Shown here: positions 1-7,810 of the stretch, piece by piece | How the letters are laid out: each line of letters begins with the position of its first letter | How positions within the stretch are numbered: position 1 is the stretch's first letter | NCBI GenBank assembly: GCA_035500095.1 | Contig: DATJXN010000112.1 | Coordinates: forward strand, 1 to 44,509 | Direction of reading: 5' to 3' | Origin: Candidatus Binataceae bacterium | GTDB taxonomy: Bacteria; Desulfobacterota; Binatia; Binatales; Binataceae | Length of the DNA: 44,509 nucleotides | Program-made: the position numbers and the translations under genes | The notes under the pieces: generated by a model | What the model was told of the DNA's origin: nothing | The model's database searches: none | What the model saw: only the letters and a program-made list of their open reading frames with translations

Positions 1-66
1 GGTTGGCTGGGGCGTGCTCAGCAATAATCTCTGGGTCCTGATCACTGCGGCGAAACCCTGAACAGC

Positions 67-115
67 CCCGGTTGTGCTTCGCGCGTTTCCGCGCGAAGCT
101 ACGCCCTCAACCGGG
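67..115. repeat. Nested hairpin (inverted repeat)
   Basis: A perfect 10-bp inner stem (GCTTCGCGCG at 76-85 and its complement at 90-99) closes a TTTC loop. An outer 8-bp stem, CCCGGTTG at 67-74 and CAACCGGG at 108-115, encloses it. It lies just past the 3' end of the minus-strand monooxygenase gene. There is no clear T-tract on that strand, so it is either a weak terminator or processing structure, or a palindromic repeat. Confidence 0.5.
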
Positions 116-183
116 AAAATCACTTTTGCACCGGAAATTAGTTAGACATCCGCCGGAAAACTCGACGGCGCAGCGACGATCGC

Positions 184-1347
184 TCAGCCCGCGTTCGCGA
201 CCCGCGGCAGGACTTTGGTCGCAAAGAGCTCGATCGTCTTCATCAGCCGGTCGTGCGCCATCAAACCGTTGTACATCCAGGCAAAGATCCACGAGACCGG
301 CAGCCGCTTCAGCAGCTGCTCGACCTGGCGCGTCACCGTGTCGACCGTGCCGACCAGCGCAAGGCCGTTGTCGAAGAGATCAGGCGTCTCGCCGGTCTTC
401 GGATCTTCCAGCCCCTTGGCAAACCCGAACGGGAGGAACCATTCGCGTCCGCAGAAATATCCGCTCTCATGCCAGATCGCGTGCGCTTCCGCATCGGTGT
501 CGGCGATGATGATATCGCGCAGCACGCCCATCCCCTCGCCGGGCGCGCGCCCCGAGACCTCCCCATAGATGTCGCACAACTGCCGCTCGAAAGCCGGGAA
601 GAGCGGCGGAATCACCGCGGTCACACCTTCCTGCGCGCACCATCGGATGCTCCGCTCCGACGACGCGAAGGGCTGGAAAATCGGCGGATGCGGCTTCTGC
701 ACAGGCTTAGGCACCACGCTCACCGCCTTGACGATGCCGTCCTCGACGCCCCTGCCCCACTTCGTCGTGGCCTCGATCGCCCACGGCGTCTCGCCCGGCG
801 GCACGCGCCAGTACTTGCCCTGGTAGCTCAGCATGTCGTCGGTCCATGCGGCCTTGATGATGCGGAAGCATTCCTCGAACGCGGCGCGATTGGCGGCGTC
901 GATCTCGTCGTGCTGATGCGGCTGGGCGCCGTGGATGCCGTGGGTCTGCTGGGCCATGATATCGACCCAGCGGCGCTGGTAGCCGCGGGCGAAGCCGGCG
1001 TTGGCGCGCCCGCCGGTCATGTGGTCGAGCATCGCGATATCCTCGGCCACACGAATCGGGTTGTTGGCGGGCAGCACGATGCCGAGCTGGCCGACGCGCA
1101 GGCGCCTGGTCTGCATCCCGATATAGAGATCGAGCAGCACGGGATTGTTGGAGAGCTCGAAGCCTTCGGCGTGGAAGTGATGCTCGGTGAAACTAATCGA
1201 GTCGTAGCCGAGATCGTCGGCGAGGCGCGCCTGCTCGGAAACCTCACGCAGCATCTGATCGTAAAGCTCGCCGCGCAGACCGACCATCCCTTTTTCGACC
1301 TGGGCCTTGTTGCCCACCGACGGAAGATAGAAGAGCGATACTTTCAT
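184..1347 (-). CDS. LLM class flavin-dependent oxidoreductase (luciferase-like monooxygenase)
   Basis: The 387-aa protein is full length for the bacterial luciferase-like (F420/FMN) TIM-barrel family. It starts with the typical first beta-strand (MKVSLFYLP) and has the early EHHF motif (SFTEHHFHAEG), the strand VGQLGIVLPANNPIRVAEDIAMLD and a GRANAGFARGYQ segment, as in LLM oxygenases. Such enzymes use reduced flavin and O2 on hydrophobic or carbonyl substrates; this substrate is unknown. GAAGGATT just before the ATG supports the start. The gene sits 80 bp downstream of an amidohydrolase on the same strand, a pairing common in catabolic clusters, so the two may be co-transcribed. The family call is secure and the substrate is not. 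Confidence 0.9.
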   Translation of the reverse strand: MKVSLFYLPSVGNKAQVEKGMVGLRGELYDQMLREVSEQARLADDLGYDSISFTEHHFHAEGFELSNNPVLLDLYIGMQTRRLRVGQLGIVLPANNPIRVAEDIAMLDHMTGGRANAGFARGYQRRWVDIMAQQTHGIHGAQPHQHDEIDAANRAAFEECFRIIKAAWTDDMLSYQGKYWRVPPGETPWAIEATTKWGRGVEDGIVKAVSVVPKPVQKPHPPIFQPFASSERSIRWCAQEGVTAVIPPLFPAFERQLCDIYGEVSGRAPGEGMGVLRDIIIADTDAEAHAIWHESGYFCGREWFLPFGFAKGLEDPKTGETPDLFDNGLALVGTVDTVTRQVEQLLKRLPVSWIFAWMYNGLMAHDRLMKTIELFATKVLPRVANAG

Positions 1348-1427
1348 TAATCCTTCGGTCCTTCTTGACGGCGAGCGTAAACCTTACGCGCCGGCGCCGG
1401 CGCTGCCAACAAGCGCAAGCGGAATCT

Positions 1428-2882
1428 TCAAGCGCGAGCTCCCCCGAGGACCGCCGCCGCTTCCTTTTCGACCCGCGTACCCTTGAAGAAATCCGGATTC
1501 ATCCCGCCCCAGAATTCGACCGGATTGGCGAACACGAAATCGCGGAAGTCCCGTTCCGTGATGAGGCCGTCGTCGGCAAGCTCGCGCGCCTCTGGCAGGA
1601 CCTCGCGCATGTCGGGCACGTCGAAATGTCCGATGTCGGAGCCGAACAGCGTCTTGACCTTCGCGCCGTATGGATTGACCCGCGCGTTGAAGCCCCACGC
1701 GTTCATCGGATCGTCGGCCTCGCAGCCAAAATAAAAGTTGCGGCAGAAGAGATCGCGGATGTCCTCGGCGCGCTCGATTCCGCACGCGGCGAAATCGTCG
1801 TAGCGCCCCGCCCCCGGCATCGCCGGCATTCCGCCCTCGCCCTCGGGTGTCCAGTGCTCAAGCTGCTCGTTCCATCGCGGCGCCGCGTAGCGCCCGAACA
1901 GTTCGGCCAGGCGCCCGCGATCGAGATTGACCGGATCGACTTCGGCAAGCGCGCGGGCGTTGCGCTTTTTCCAATGCCCGATCAAGTCCGCGTACAGATT
2001 GCAGGCCCATCCGACGCCGCCTTCGAGGAACGCGACCTTCAGCGCAGGAAAGCGCCGCGTCACGCCGCCCAGGAACAGCGCCTTGCACACCGCCTCGGCC
2101 GAGACCGCGAAATGCCCGATATGGTTGTAGGTGAAATTCGACACCGACACGCGCATCCCGTAGCCCCGCCCGCTCGAATGAAAGGTCGGCGCGATCCCGA
2201 GCTCCACGCATTTCGCCCAGACCGGGTCGTAGTCATATTCGCTGTCGAGGCCGAACATGTCGAACCAGGTCGCGTAGCGCGCGAGCTCGGGCGAGCGGCG
2301 CGCCGCCGCCGGGATCGGCCGCTTGATCACGCTCGACATCACGACCACCTTCAGCTTGAGCGCTTTGACGCGCTCGAGCTCCTCGATCGCCTCGGCCGGC
2401 GTGTTCATCGGGACCACCGCTGCCGGCGTCAGCCGGTCGGCATACGGCGCGAACTGTTCGGCTGCGTACATGTTGAAAGCGCGACAGGCCGCGCGGCGCA
2501 GCTCGTCGTTGCTGATGAAAGGGACGGCGAGGCCGGTCGTGGGATAAAGGATGCAGAAGTCCAGCCCGAGCTCGTCGAGCCGCTCGTAGAGCAGCCGCGG
2601 CACCATCGCGGTCGCCCGATCGAGCGTGTTGCGCGTCGGGAACGTCCACCATCCCTGCTGCGGACGCCGCAGGTCGCGGCGTTGCTCGACGGTAAGTTCG
2701 AGGTCGCGCGCAACTCGCCCGTTGCGCGAGTTGAAGGCTTCAGCCGCACCGCGTCCCGCGACGCGCTCGAGGTACTCGCAAATGTCCGGCGCGAATTCGA
2801 GCCAATGACCGTCGGAATCGACGACGGGATGGCTCAGGCGCGCCCGGACCGCCGCCGGGTCCGGAGCATGATCGGTAGACAT
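1428..2882 (-). CDS. Amidohydrolase (amidohydrolase_2 TIM-barrel family)
   Basis: This 484-aa protein resembles the metal-dependent hydrolase/decarboxylase family (ACMSD-like, amidohydrolase_2). The N-terminal metal motif appears as D24-G-H26 after a hydrophobic strand (VVDSDGH). The C-terminal half carries LKVAFLEGG, followed by GWACNLYADL and a late LFGSDIGHFD segment that would supply the active-site Asp. At 484 aa it is longer than the usual 300-400, as in the subgroup often found beside LLM monooxygenases. A strong GAGGAGGA ribosome site precedes the ATG. Likely roles are C-C or C-N cleavage of ring-derived acids; the substrate cannot be read from sequence. A relative is encoded at 39411-40529. 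Confidence 0.88.
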   Translation of the reverse strand: MSTDHAPDPAAVRARLSHPVVDSDGHWLEFAPDICEYLERVAGRGAAEAFNSRNGRVARDLELTVEQRRDLRRPQQGWWTFPTRNTLDRATAMVPRLLYERLDELGLDFCILYPTTGLAVPFISNDELRRAACRAFNMYAAEQFAPYADRLTPAAVVPMNTPAEAIEELERVKALKLKVVVMSSVIKRPIPAAARRSPELARYATWFDMFGLDSEYDYDPVWAKCVELGIAPTFHSSGRGYGMRVSVSNFTYNHIGHFAVSAEAVCKALFLGGVTRRFPALKVAFLEGGVGWACNLYADLIGHWKKRNARALAEVDPVNLDRGRLAELFGRYAAPRWNEQLEHWTPEGEGGMPAMPGAGRYDDFAACGIERAEDIRDLFCRNFYFGCEADDPMNAWGFNARVNPYGAKVKTLFGSDIGHFDVPDMREVLPEARELADDGLITERDFRDFVFANPVEFWGGMNPDFFKGTRVEKEAAAVLGGARA

Positions 2883-3075
2883 CGTAGGATCCTCCTCGTC
2901 CGGGCCGCGAGGCCCGAGCGGACGAGATCATATACCGATCTGGTTTGTTAATTTCACCGCCCGCCTGTCAAGGACAAGGCGTGCTCGACAGCAAAGGTGC
3001 CGGCGACGGCGCGGACCGCGAGACCGTCACGAGGCGCCGCGATCCGCAGTGATCGAGGACGGCCGCCGCGGTCTC

Positions 3076-3396
3076 TCAGCGGAGCGAGAGCTTGGGAAAG
3101 AGCTCCTTGAGAGCGACGGGACGCTTGTCGGGAACTTCCTCGGAAGCTGCCTGGACCTTGTGCGCCGCCGCACGCTCTTCCTCATTGTCGACGAAGAGGC
3201 CCTTCTTGACGAAGTAACGCCGCTGCTTCGTGCCTTCATCAGCCGCTTCGTCGTCAGAGTTGCTCGGCGCCTCAGCCACTGCGGCAGACGCTGCGGTCGC
3301 GCATTGCACTGTGGGCATAGCCTCAAGAACGGCTTCCGCCGTCTTCTCAATCTTTTGCCCGCCAATCGTGGAAACAATCTTCTTGAGCCAGGACAT
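3076..3396 (-). CDS. Small hypothetical protein, charged
   Basis: A 106-aa protein with no recognised domain. It starts with an amphipathic helix (MSWLKKIVSTIGG), has an Ala- and acid-rich middle part and ends with a basic/acidic helix containing KQRRYFVKKGLFVDNEEE. No signal peptide or membrane segment is visible. A good ribosome site (GGGAGA) lies 5-6 nt before the ATG, and GC-rich third positions suggest it is translated. It stands alone between two transcription units. Function unknown. Confidence 0.55.
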   Translation of the reverse strand: MSWLKKIVSTIGGQKIEKTAEAVLEAMPTVQCATAASAAVAEAPSNSDDEAADEGTKQRRYFVKKGLFVDNEEERAAAHKVQAASEEVPDKRPVALKELFPKLSLR

Positions 3397-3813
3397 CTAT
3401 CTCTCCCTAGTACGGTTGCCGCAAAAGTTGACTGGAAGTGTTGAGCCAGTAGGCTCTATGAGGAGGTCGACGACGGCGACCGCAAAGAAATCAAGAGCGC
3501 TATTTGCTTGTCTAAACATCTAGTACAGCTTTGTAACAGATATAATAAGGCGATTCCATAATAAATCTGCTGAATTCACTATTTAACTGCAAATTATTTC
3601 GCATTGGATAGATTAACTCATCTTCAATTAGCTTTGATGGGCAGTATTTCTCCGGATAATTACCTTCGTTGCATCCTTCTGCGGCCCAATCTCATCTGTG
3701 CCGGCCTTTGTAGTGCTGATTTTCACTAAAGAGGGTTCCTCCGGCAGACAACCCGTGCGTCCCTTGATTAAACGCGCCATTGGCGGGATGAAGAGGCGGG
3801 AGGCAAAGCATCG
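3397..3813. other. AT-rich intergenic region
   Basis: No gene was found in these 417 bp. From about 3520 to 3680 the sequence is markedly AT-rich against a GC-rich genome (for example ATATAATAAG near 3540). It therefore probably holds promoters for the flanking divergent genes, although no clean -35/-10 pair could be assigned. Confidence 0.4.
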
Positions 3814-4584
3814 ATGGCTGCAAATTTCAAAGGCAAAGTCGCGCTGGTCACCGGCGGCGGGTCAGGTATCGGCAGGGCGACCGCGATGGCGTTCGCGCGC
3901 GAGGGCGCGAAGGTCGCCGTCGCGGACTATGTGGCGCAAGGCGGCGAGCGCACCGCGCGCGAGATCGGCGCTGCGGGCGGCGAGGCGATTTTCATCCACG
4001 CCGATATCTCGAGCGCCAAACCGGTCGAAACGATGGTTAACAAGGTCGTGCAGACCTGGGGACGCCTTGATTGCGCGCACAACAATGCGGGTATCGAGGG
4101 CCGCATGGCCGTCACGGCCGAATGCACCGAGGAGAATTTTGACCGCGTCATCGCGATCAACCTAAAGGGCGTGTGGTTGTGCATGAAGTATGAAATCCCG
4201 GAGATGCTCAAGCACGGCGGCGGCGCGATCGTGAACACCGCCTCGGTAGCTGGCCTGGTCGGATTTCGCGGACTGGTCGCCTACAACGCGTCCAAAGGCG
4301 GCGTCGTAATGATGACCAAGACGGCGGCGCTCGAGTATGCGCAGAAAGGTATCCGCGTCAACGCCGTCTGCCCGGGTGTGATCCGGACGCCGATGGTCGC
4401 GAGGATGCTCGACGCGAGCACGCTCGAGACCTACACGGAGAAAGACCTCGAGAACGCCGAACCGGTGGGCCGGATGGGCAAGCCGGAGGAGATCGCCGAG
4501 GCTGTGTTATGGCTGTGCTCTGACGCGTCGTCATTCGTGACCGGGCTGCCGATGGCAGTTGACGGAGGATGGATCGCGCAGTAG
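3814..4584 (+). CDS. SDR family NAD(P)-dependent oxidoreductase
   Basis: A 256-aa classical short-chain dehydrogenase/reductase with Rossmann fold. The cofactor motif TGGGSGIG is at 13-20, NNAG at 90-93, and the catalytic set is N116, S144, Y157 and K161 (YNASK). D38 after the second strand suggests NAD(H) rather than NADP(H). The C-terminal PMAVDGGW is typical of the FabG/glucose-dehydrogenase-like subgroup. GGGAGG lies about 10 nt before the ATG. It is a single-gene unit followed by a hairpin. The family is certain; the alcohol or ketone substrate is unknown. Confidence 0.93.
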   Translation: MAANFKGKVALVTGGGSGIGRATAMAFAREGAKVAVADYVAQGGERTAREIGAAGGEAIFIHADISSAKPVETMVNKVVQTWGRLDCAHNNAGIEGRMAVTAECTEENFDRVIAINLKGVWLCMKYEIPEMLKHGGGAIVNTASVAGLVGFRGLVAYNASKGGVVMMTKTAALEYAQKGIRVNAVCPGVIRTPMVARMLDASTLETYTEKDLENAEPVGRMGKPEEIAEAVLWLCSDASSFVTGLPMAVDGGWIAQ

Positions 4585-4593
4585 CGGCGGCGA

Positions 4594-4631
4594 GCGGCTG
4601 GACTGCGGCTCGAACGCCGCTTTCCAGCCGC
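4594..4631 (+). terminator. Hairpin after the SDR gene
   Basis: GCGGCTGGA at 4594-4602 pairs perfectly with TCCAGCCGC at 4623-4631 (9 bp, 20-nt loop), starting 10 nt after the SDR stop codon. No T-run follows, so intrinsic termination is uncertain. Confidence 0.35.
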
Positions 4632-4926
4632 GTCGCGGCGTAGCCAGCCGATCGCTTGATTTCCTCGCCTTAGTTTTTCTCCTTCCCGCGTCTTTATTCT
4701 TTTCGCTGTCTCACTAACGAACGCCCGCTCTCGCGGATAGCCCAGCGGTGTCTGTCTCATAATTGCAATCGTTCGGACATTCGAGGAGGAGCAAGCGGCC
4801 GCGGCGCCGAATTCACCTTCAATTGTACGAGCAATTCGAGAGCACTGTCTTGTTGGTATCGTGCTTGCTCTATACCCAATGCGAAAGAACTTTCGCGAAT
4901 GCGGTAAGCTTTCGGAGGATATGAAA
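4632..4926. other. Intergenic region, no gene seen
   Basis: Nothing convincing was found between the SDR hairpin and the repeat-protein gene except the latter's ribosome site, GGAGGA at 4914-4919. Confidence 0.35.
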
Positions 4927-5256
4927 ATGGACCACACCACTTTGGAGATCGATAGCTCAAAAGCGACGATCGTATCTGTCATGTCGGGCACCGCGGCGTA
5001 TGATGTGTCCGTGGTAGCCGATGAGCCGCGCATTTACACCGCGCTCACTGAGCGTCCCGCTGACTTTGACGGCTACTTCGCGCCAGCCAGCCTCCAGCAC
5101 GTCGAGGCGGTCGTTACTTACAGGGCTCTCACGGGGCGCCCTGCCGACTTTGACGGCGTCTTCGTACCGCCGCGCCGCAAGTGCATCGAGGGTGTCGCGA
5201 CCTATACGGCGCTGAAAAAGCGCCCGGATCCCCGGCTCGGCGACATCGCAGCGTAA
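4927..5256 (+). CDS. Small protein with three 28-residue repeats
   Basis: A 109-aa protein of no known family. The start at 4927 was chosen over ATG 4921 because GGAGGA at 4914-4919 is then 7 nt upstream. After about 35 variable residues come three head-to-tail copies with a 28-residue period. Copies 1 and 2 share the core Y-x-ALT-x-RPADFDG-x-F-x-P, and the third is cut short (YTALKKRPDPRLGD). There is no signal peptide or membrane segment. The regular aromatic/RPADFDG motif suggests a peptide-binding or scaffolding role, but that is speculation. A small membrane-protein gene follows 181 bp downstream. Confidence 0.6.
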   Translation: MDHTTLEIDSSKATIVSVMSGTAAYDVSVVADEPRIYTALTERPADFDGYFAPASLQHVEAVVTYRALTGRPADFDGVFVPPRRKCIEGVATYTALKKRPDPRLGDIAA

Positions 5257-5437
5257 ACCGCACCCTGGAAAGTCCCCAGTCGGCCGCGCCTCATAGTTAG
5301 CTTGGACGCGAGAGGCTGGATGGTCGCCTTTGGAAACGATGCTAAAGGGCTGCCCTCGCGCCTCAGAATAGTATAGACTCGAGAAATCCGTCGAAACAGT
5401 AACCGGCGCGACGTATGGGACGCGAGGGACCCTCGAA

Positions 5438-5557
5438 ATGAAAAGAAAGACGGCCTTCAACGAAGGTCATTTCTGGGAAAACGTCAGGATGTTCGTGTTC
5501 ATGGCGGCAGGGCTCGTCGCCCTCTGGTACGTAATGACGAACGTCATCTCCTGGTAG
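5438..5557 (+). CDS. Very small single-span membrane protein
   Basis: A 39-aa ORF: a charged N-terminus (MKRKTAFNEGHFWENV) and one hydrophobic helix from about residue 17 to the C-terminal Trp. GAGGG lies 9 nt before the ATG. The charge pattern predicts an inside N-terminus. It is too short for homology-based assignment and its function is unknown. Good codon structure and the ribosome site support translation. Confidence 0.5.
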   Translation: MKRKTAFNEGHFWENVRMFVFMAAGLVALWYVMTNVISW

Positions 5558-5768
5558 CTTCCAATCTTCCTCTTCAATCGGGCCAGGCTTCGATTCCGGC
5601 CGTTCTCAGCGTTGGCCGCGTAAGGCCAGCCCTCTCGGCCCCCAATAAGCGGCGCCGTAACCTTCCGGCCCCACCCTCTGGATATAAGAATCTCTCTTGA
5701 CAGTAGAATCTATCGACTGACGCAAGGCCGCGCCGGAGCGCCGACCTGCGTCCCGGAACCGGGGCGGG

Positions 5769-6110
5769 TCAGAAGCAATAAAAACGGTTGATGCCGACGT
5801 TGTTGCAGGTTGTCGTCTGGCCGCCGGCGGGCGCTATCGGCCGATGCTCGGGCCCGCTGAGCGGCGGCGGCCTTAGGCCCGGAGATCTTGTCGCCAGCGG
5901 CTCCAATATCTGTGCCTGGTTTATGTCCTCGAGGGCGGTCGCGGTATCGCCTTGACGCGCCGCCAACAGCGCATTCTGGCGGAGCTTCTGCGCTTGTTTG
6001 AAGTTCGCGGCATCCCTGTCCGCAGTCGCACAACCGGCCAGCAGGAGAAATAACATCAGGACCCAAGGCGGGTACCGCAAAAGATTGGAGCGCATATCGC
6101 GGTCATCCAC
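5769..6110 (-). CDS. Small outer-membrane-type lipoprotein, hypothetical
   Basis: A protein of up to 113 aa with a lipoprotein signal: basic n-region, hydrophobic VLMLFLLL and lipobox LAGC. The ATG at 6095 (fifteen bases inside) gives a more normal signal peptide (MRSNLLRYPP) and may be the real start. The mature part has a short helix (FKQAQKLRQNALLAARQGD) resembling a TPR-like helix, then a Pro-rich stretch and a C-terminus with two Cys (TTTCNNVGINRFYCF). It is predicted to be lipid-anchored in the envelope. Function unknown. Confidence 0.6.
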   Translation of the reverse strand: MDDRDMRSNLLRYPPWVLMLFLLLAGCATADRDAANFKQAQKLRQNALLAARQGDTATALEDINQAQILEPLATRSPGLRPPPLSGPEHRPIAPAGGQTTTCNNVGINRFYCF

Positions 6111-6246
6111 CGCTATTGTCCCCTGCCATTCTCCCTAGCATCCTCGCTCGTCCCAGTCCAATTCCTCGAATCATTGTGCGCGCGCGCGCGCCGTACGGAC
6201 CCAGATCACTTTTGCTTTTCCGCTCGCATTTGCTAACACGCCTTGC

Positions 6247-6507
6247 ATGAGCCGATACCATCTCGCCACGCTCGCGCTGGTCGGATGGGCGCTGATCGTC
6301 ACTGAGCCGGAGCCGCGCACGATCAAGACCGGCTTTCCAACGATCGAGGCCTGCGAAAAGGCCGCCGCCACCTGGCAAGCAAATTACAAGCGCCATCTCA
6401 AACAGGCCAACCAGGCGAAGTATCCAAATCGGCGCCGGCGTCTGGCGCAAGCCATCCCGCCGACCAGATGCCTCGACGAGACGAAGGGCCCCCTACCGCC
6501 TTCCTGA
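6247..6507 (+). CDS. Small secreted protein with two conserved-type Cys
   Basis: An 86-aa protein: a hydrophobic N-terminus (SRYHLATLALVGWALIV) that is a signal peptide or anchor, then GFPTIEACEKAA and a C-terminal TRCLDE. The layout (short exported protein, F-x-T-x-EAC near the middle, RC near the end) is shared with the 11318-11674 gene, and similar small proteins occur widely in soil proteobacteria. The two Cys may form a disulfide in the periplasm. Function unknown. Confidence 0.5.
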   Translation: MSRYHLATLALVGWALIVTEPEPRTIKTGFPTIEACEKAAATWQANYKRHLKQANQAKYPNRRRRLAQAIPPTRCLDETKGPLPPS

Positions 6508-6632
6508 GGTCGACCGTAAAAAAGGCGGGCCGGCCGCGCAGGTCAAACCGATGGCCGTTCGGCCAGGTCGCCGGTTGCCGGTTTTCAGAGGCTTCCCGGC
6601 AGCGCCGACCGATAGCCAGCGGTCCCGCCCGT

Positions 6633-7046
6633 TTACATTGGCCGGATGGTGAGAACCGGGCAGATCGACCGGCGCACCACCTGCTCGGTAACGCTGCCGA
6701 GCAGCGTATGCTTCTTGCCGGTGCGTCCGTGCGTCGCCATCACGACCAGATCGATCGACAGCTCCTCCTCGGCCTTGAGCAGGCCTGAGACGGGCGCGCC
6801 GGAACGCACGATGATCTGATAAGGAACCTTCCCCTGCAGCCATTTGCGCGCGACGCTGCGCAGGCTGTCAGTCGTGAGCGCCTTGATCTCGGCGCTCTGA
6901 CGGGCCGTCGGAACGTTGGGCGTGATGTAAAAGAGATAGACCCGGCCGCCGTGCTGCTTGGCCATACCGACAGCCAGCTCGAGCGCGGGAATCGAGATCC
7001 GATCGAAATCGATCGGACACAGAATCCTTCGGAAGCGAGTCTTCAT
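6633..7046 (-). CDS. Universal stress protein (UspA family)
   Basis: A 137-aa single Usp domain. It begins with the RILCPIDFD strand, where the Asp contacts adenine in ATP-binding Usps. Near the C-terminus it carries the nucleotide loop ATHGRTGKKHTLLGS, then VTEQVVRRSICPVLTI. The first Gly of the usual G-x2-G-x9-G(S/T) pattern is Ala, a common variant. GGAG precedes the ATG at normal distance. Usps are cytoplasmic stress-response ATP- or AMP-binding proteins. It lies 66 bp downstream of a cytochrome c gene on the same strand, so the two may share a transcript. Confidence 0.88.
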   Translation of the reverse strand: MKTRFRRILCPIDFDRISIPALELAVGMAKQHGGRVYLFYITPNVPTARQSAEIKALTTDSLRSVARKWLQGKVPYQIIVRSGAPVSGLLKAEEELSIDLVVMATHGRTGKKHTLLGSVTEQVVRRSICPVLTIRPM

Positions 7047-7112
7047 CGCTTATTTCTCCATGAGGACCGTGTGCTCAAGTGGGCCTCGCTCACTCTCGCG
7101 GGTCGGTAGTGC

Positions 7113-7544
7113 CTATTTTTCCTGGATGCTCTTGATGTAAGCGACCATGTTCGAGATCCGCGCCTTGACCTTCGCTTCGCTCTCGGGGGTAAACTCCTTT
7201 CCTTGGTCCTGCAAGGTTGTTCCCCAAAAGGGCATGTCGATGCGTGAGTGTGCGGGAATGCCCGATCTTCCGTCGATTGCTTTATATACCTGCTCCGCCG
7301 GAAATACGCCTCCACTGTTCTTGCTGAGGAGCGTGAGGTCCGGCGGCTTGATTCCGGGAATGACGTACAGCGCCTCTCCATGACCCTTGCCGTCCTTGCC
7401 ATGGCAGGAGGCGCAATTCTGCTCGAAATCCTGTTTGCCGCCGGTCTCCGCGCGCGCGCCTGCAGCACAACTCGCGAGCAGCAGCAGGGCGACCATCCAG
7501 ATGCATAACTCTCTTACGGGGCGACTACCGAACAGCAACCGCAT
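7113..7544 (-). CDS. Monohaem cytochrome c
   Basis: A 143-aa class I cytochrome c. The start at 7544 is preferred over an upstream ATG because GGAGAGGGA sits just upstream. The signal region contains LASC (C26), so the protein could be a lipoprotein; otherwise signal peptidase would cut after ARA near residue 32. The haem motif is CASCH (C44, C47, H48) and the likely axial Met is M104 in DMPFWG. The C-terminal helix ends in VAYIKSIQ. It should carry electrons in the periplasm. The 9809-10228 gene encodes a clear relative on the other strand. Confidence 0.87.
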   Translation of the reverse strand: MRLLFGSRPVRELCIWMVALLLLASCAAGARAETGGKQDFEQNCASCHGKDGKGHGEALYVIPGIKPPDLTLLSKNSGGVFPAEQVYKAIDGRSGIPAHSRIDMPFWGTTLQDQGKEFTPESEAKVKARISNMVAYIKSIQEK

Positions 7545-7701
7545 CTTCCCTCTCCACAAAGTTTTCACGAGCATCCGGCTTAACCCGGAGGATGAGAATA
7601 GCCCAAGAACAGATGCAACGGCGAGTCTGCCCGGCGAATCTCATCGAAAAGTCGCCGCCCCGGGCGATGGCGAATTCCGGTCACTGCCGCCCGCTGTCCT
7701 T

Positions 7702-7745
7702 CAGCCGCTCTGCCGCGCTGCTCCAGCCGCTCTGCCGCGCTGCTC
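7702..7745. repeat. Tandem 22-bp direct repeat
   Basis: Two perfect adjacent copies of a 22-bp unit (starting CAGCCGCTCTGCC) lie at 7702-7723 and 7724-7745, in the gap between the cytochrome c gene and the GT39-like gene. Probably slippage or a short duplication. Confidence 0.8.
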
Positions 7746-7810
7746 CAGGCATGAGCCCGCGCCGCGACTGCGGCGCGTCTTCATACGCAACGCGCCGAAG
7801 GGACGCTACA

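Noticed and set aside
253..1350. 365-aa plus-strand open frame
   Set aside because: Antisense shadow of the LLM oxidoreductase gene; Arg/His-rich and no domain.
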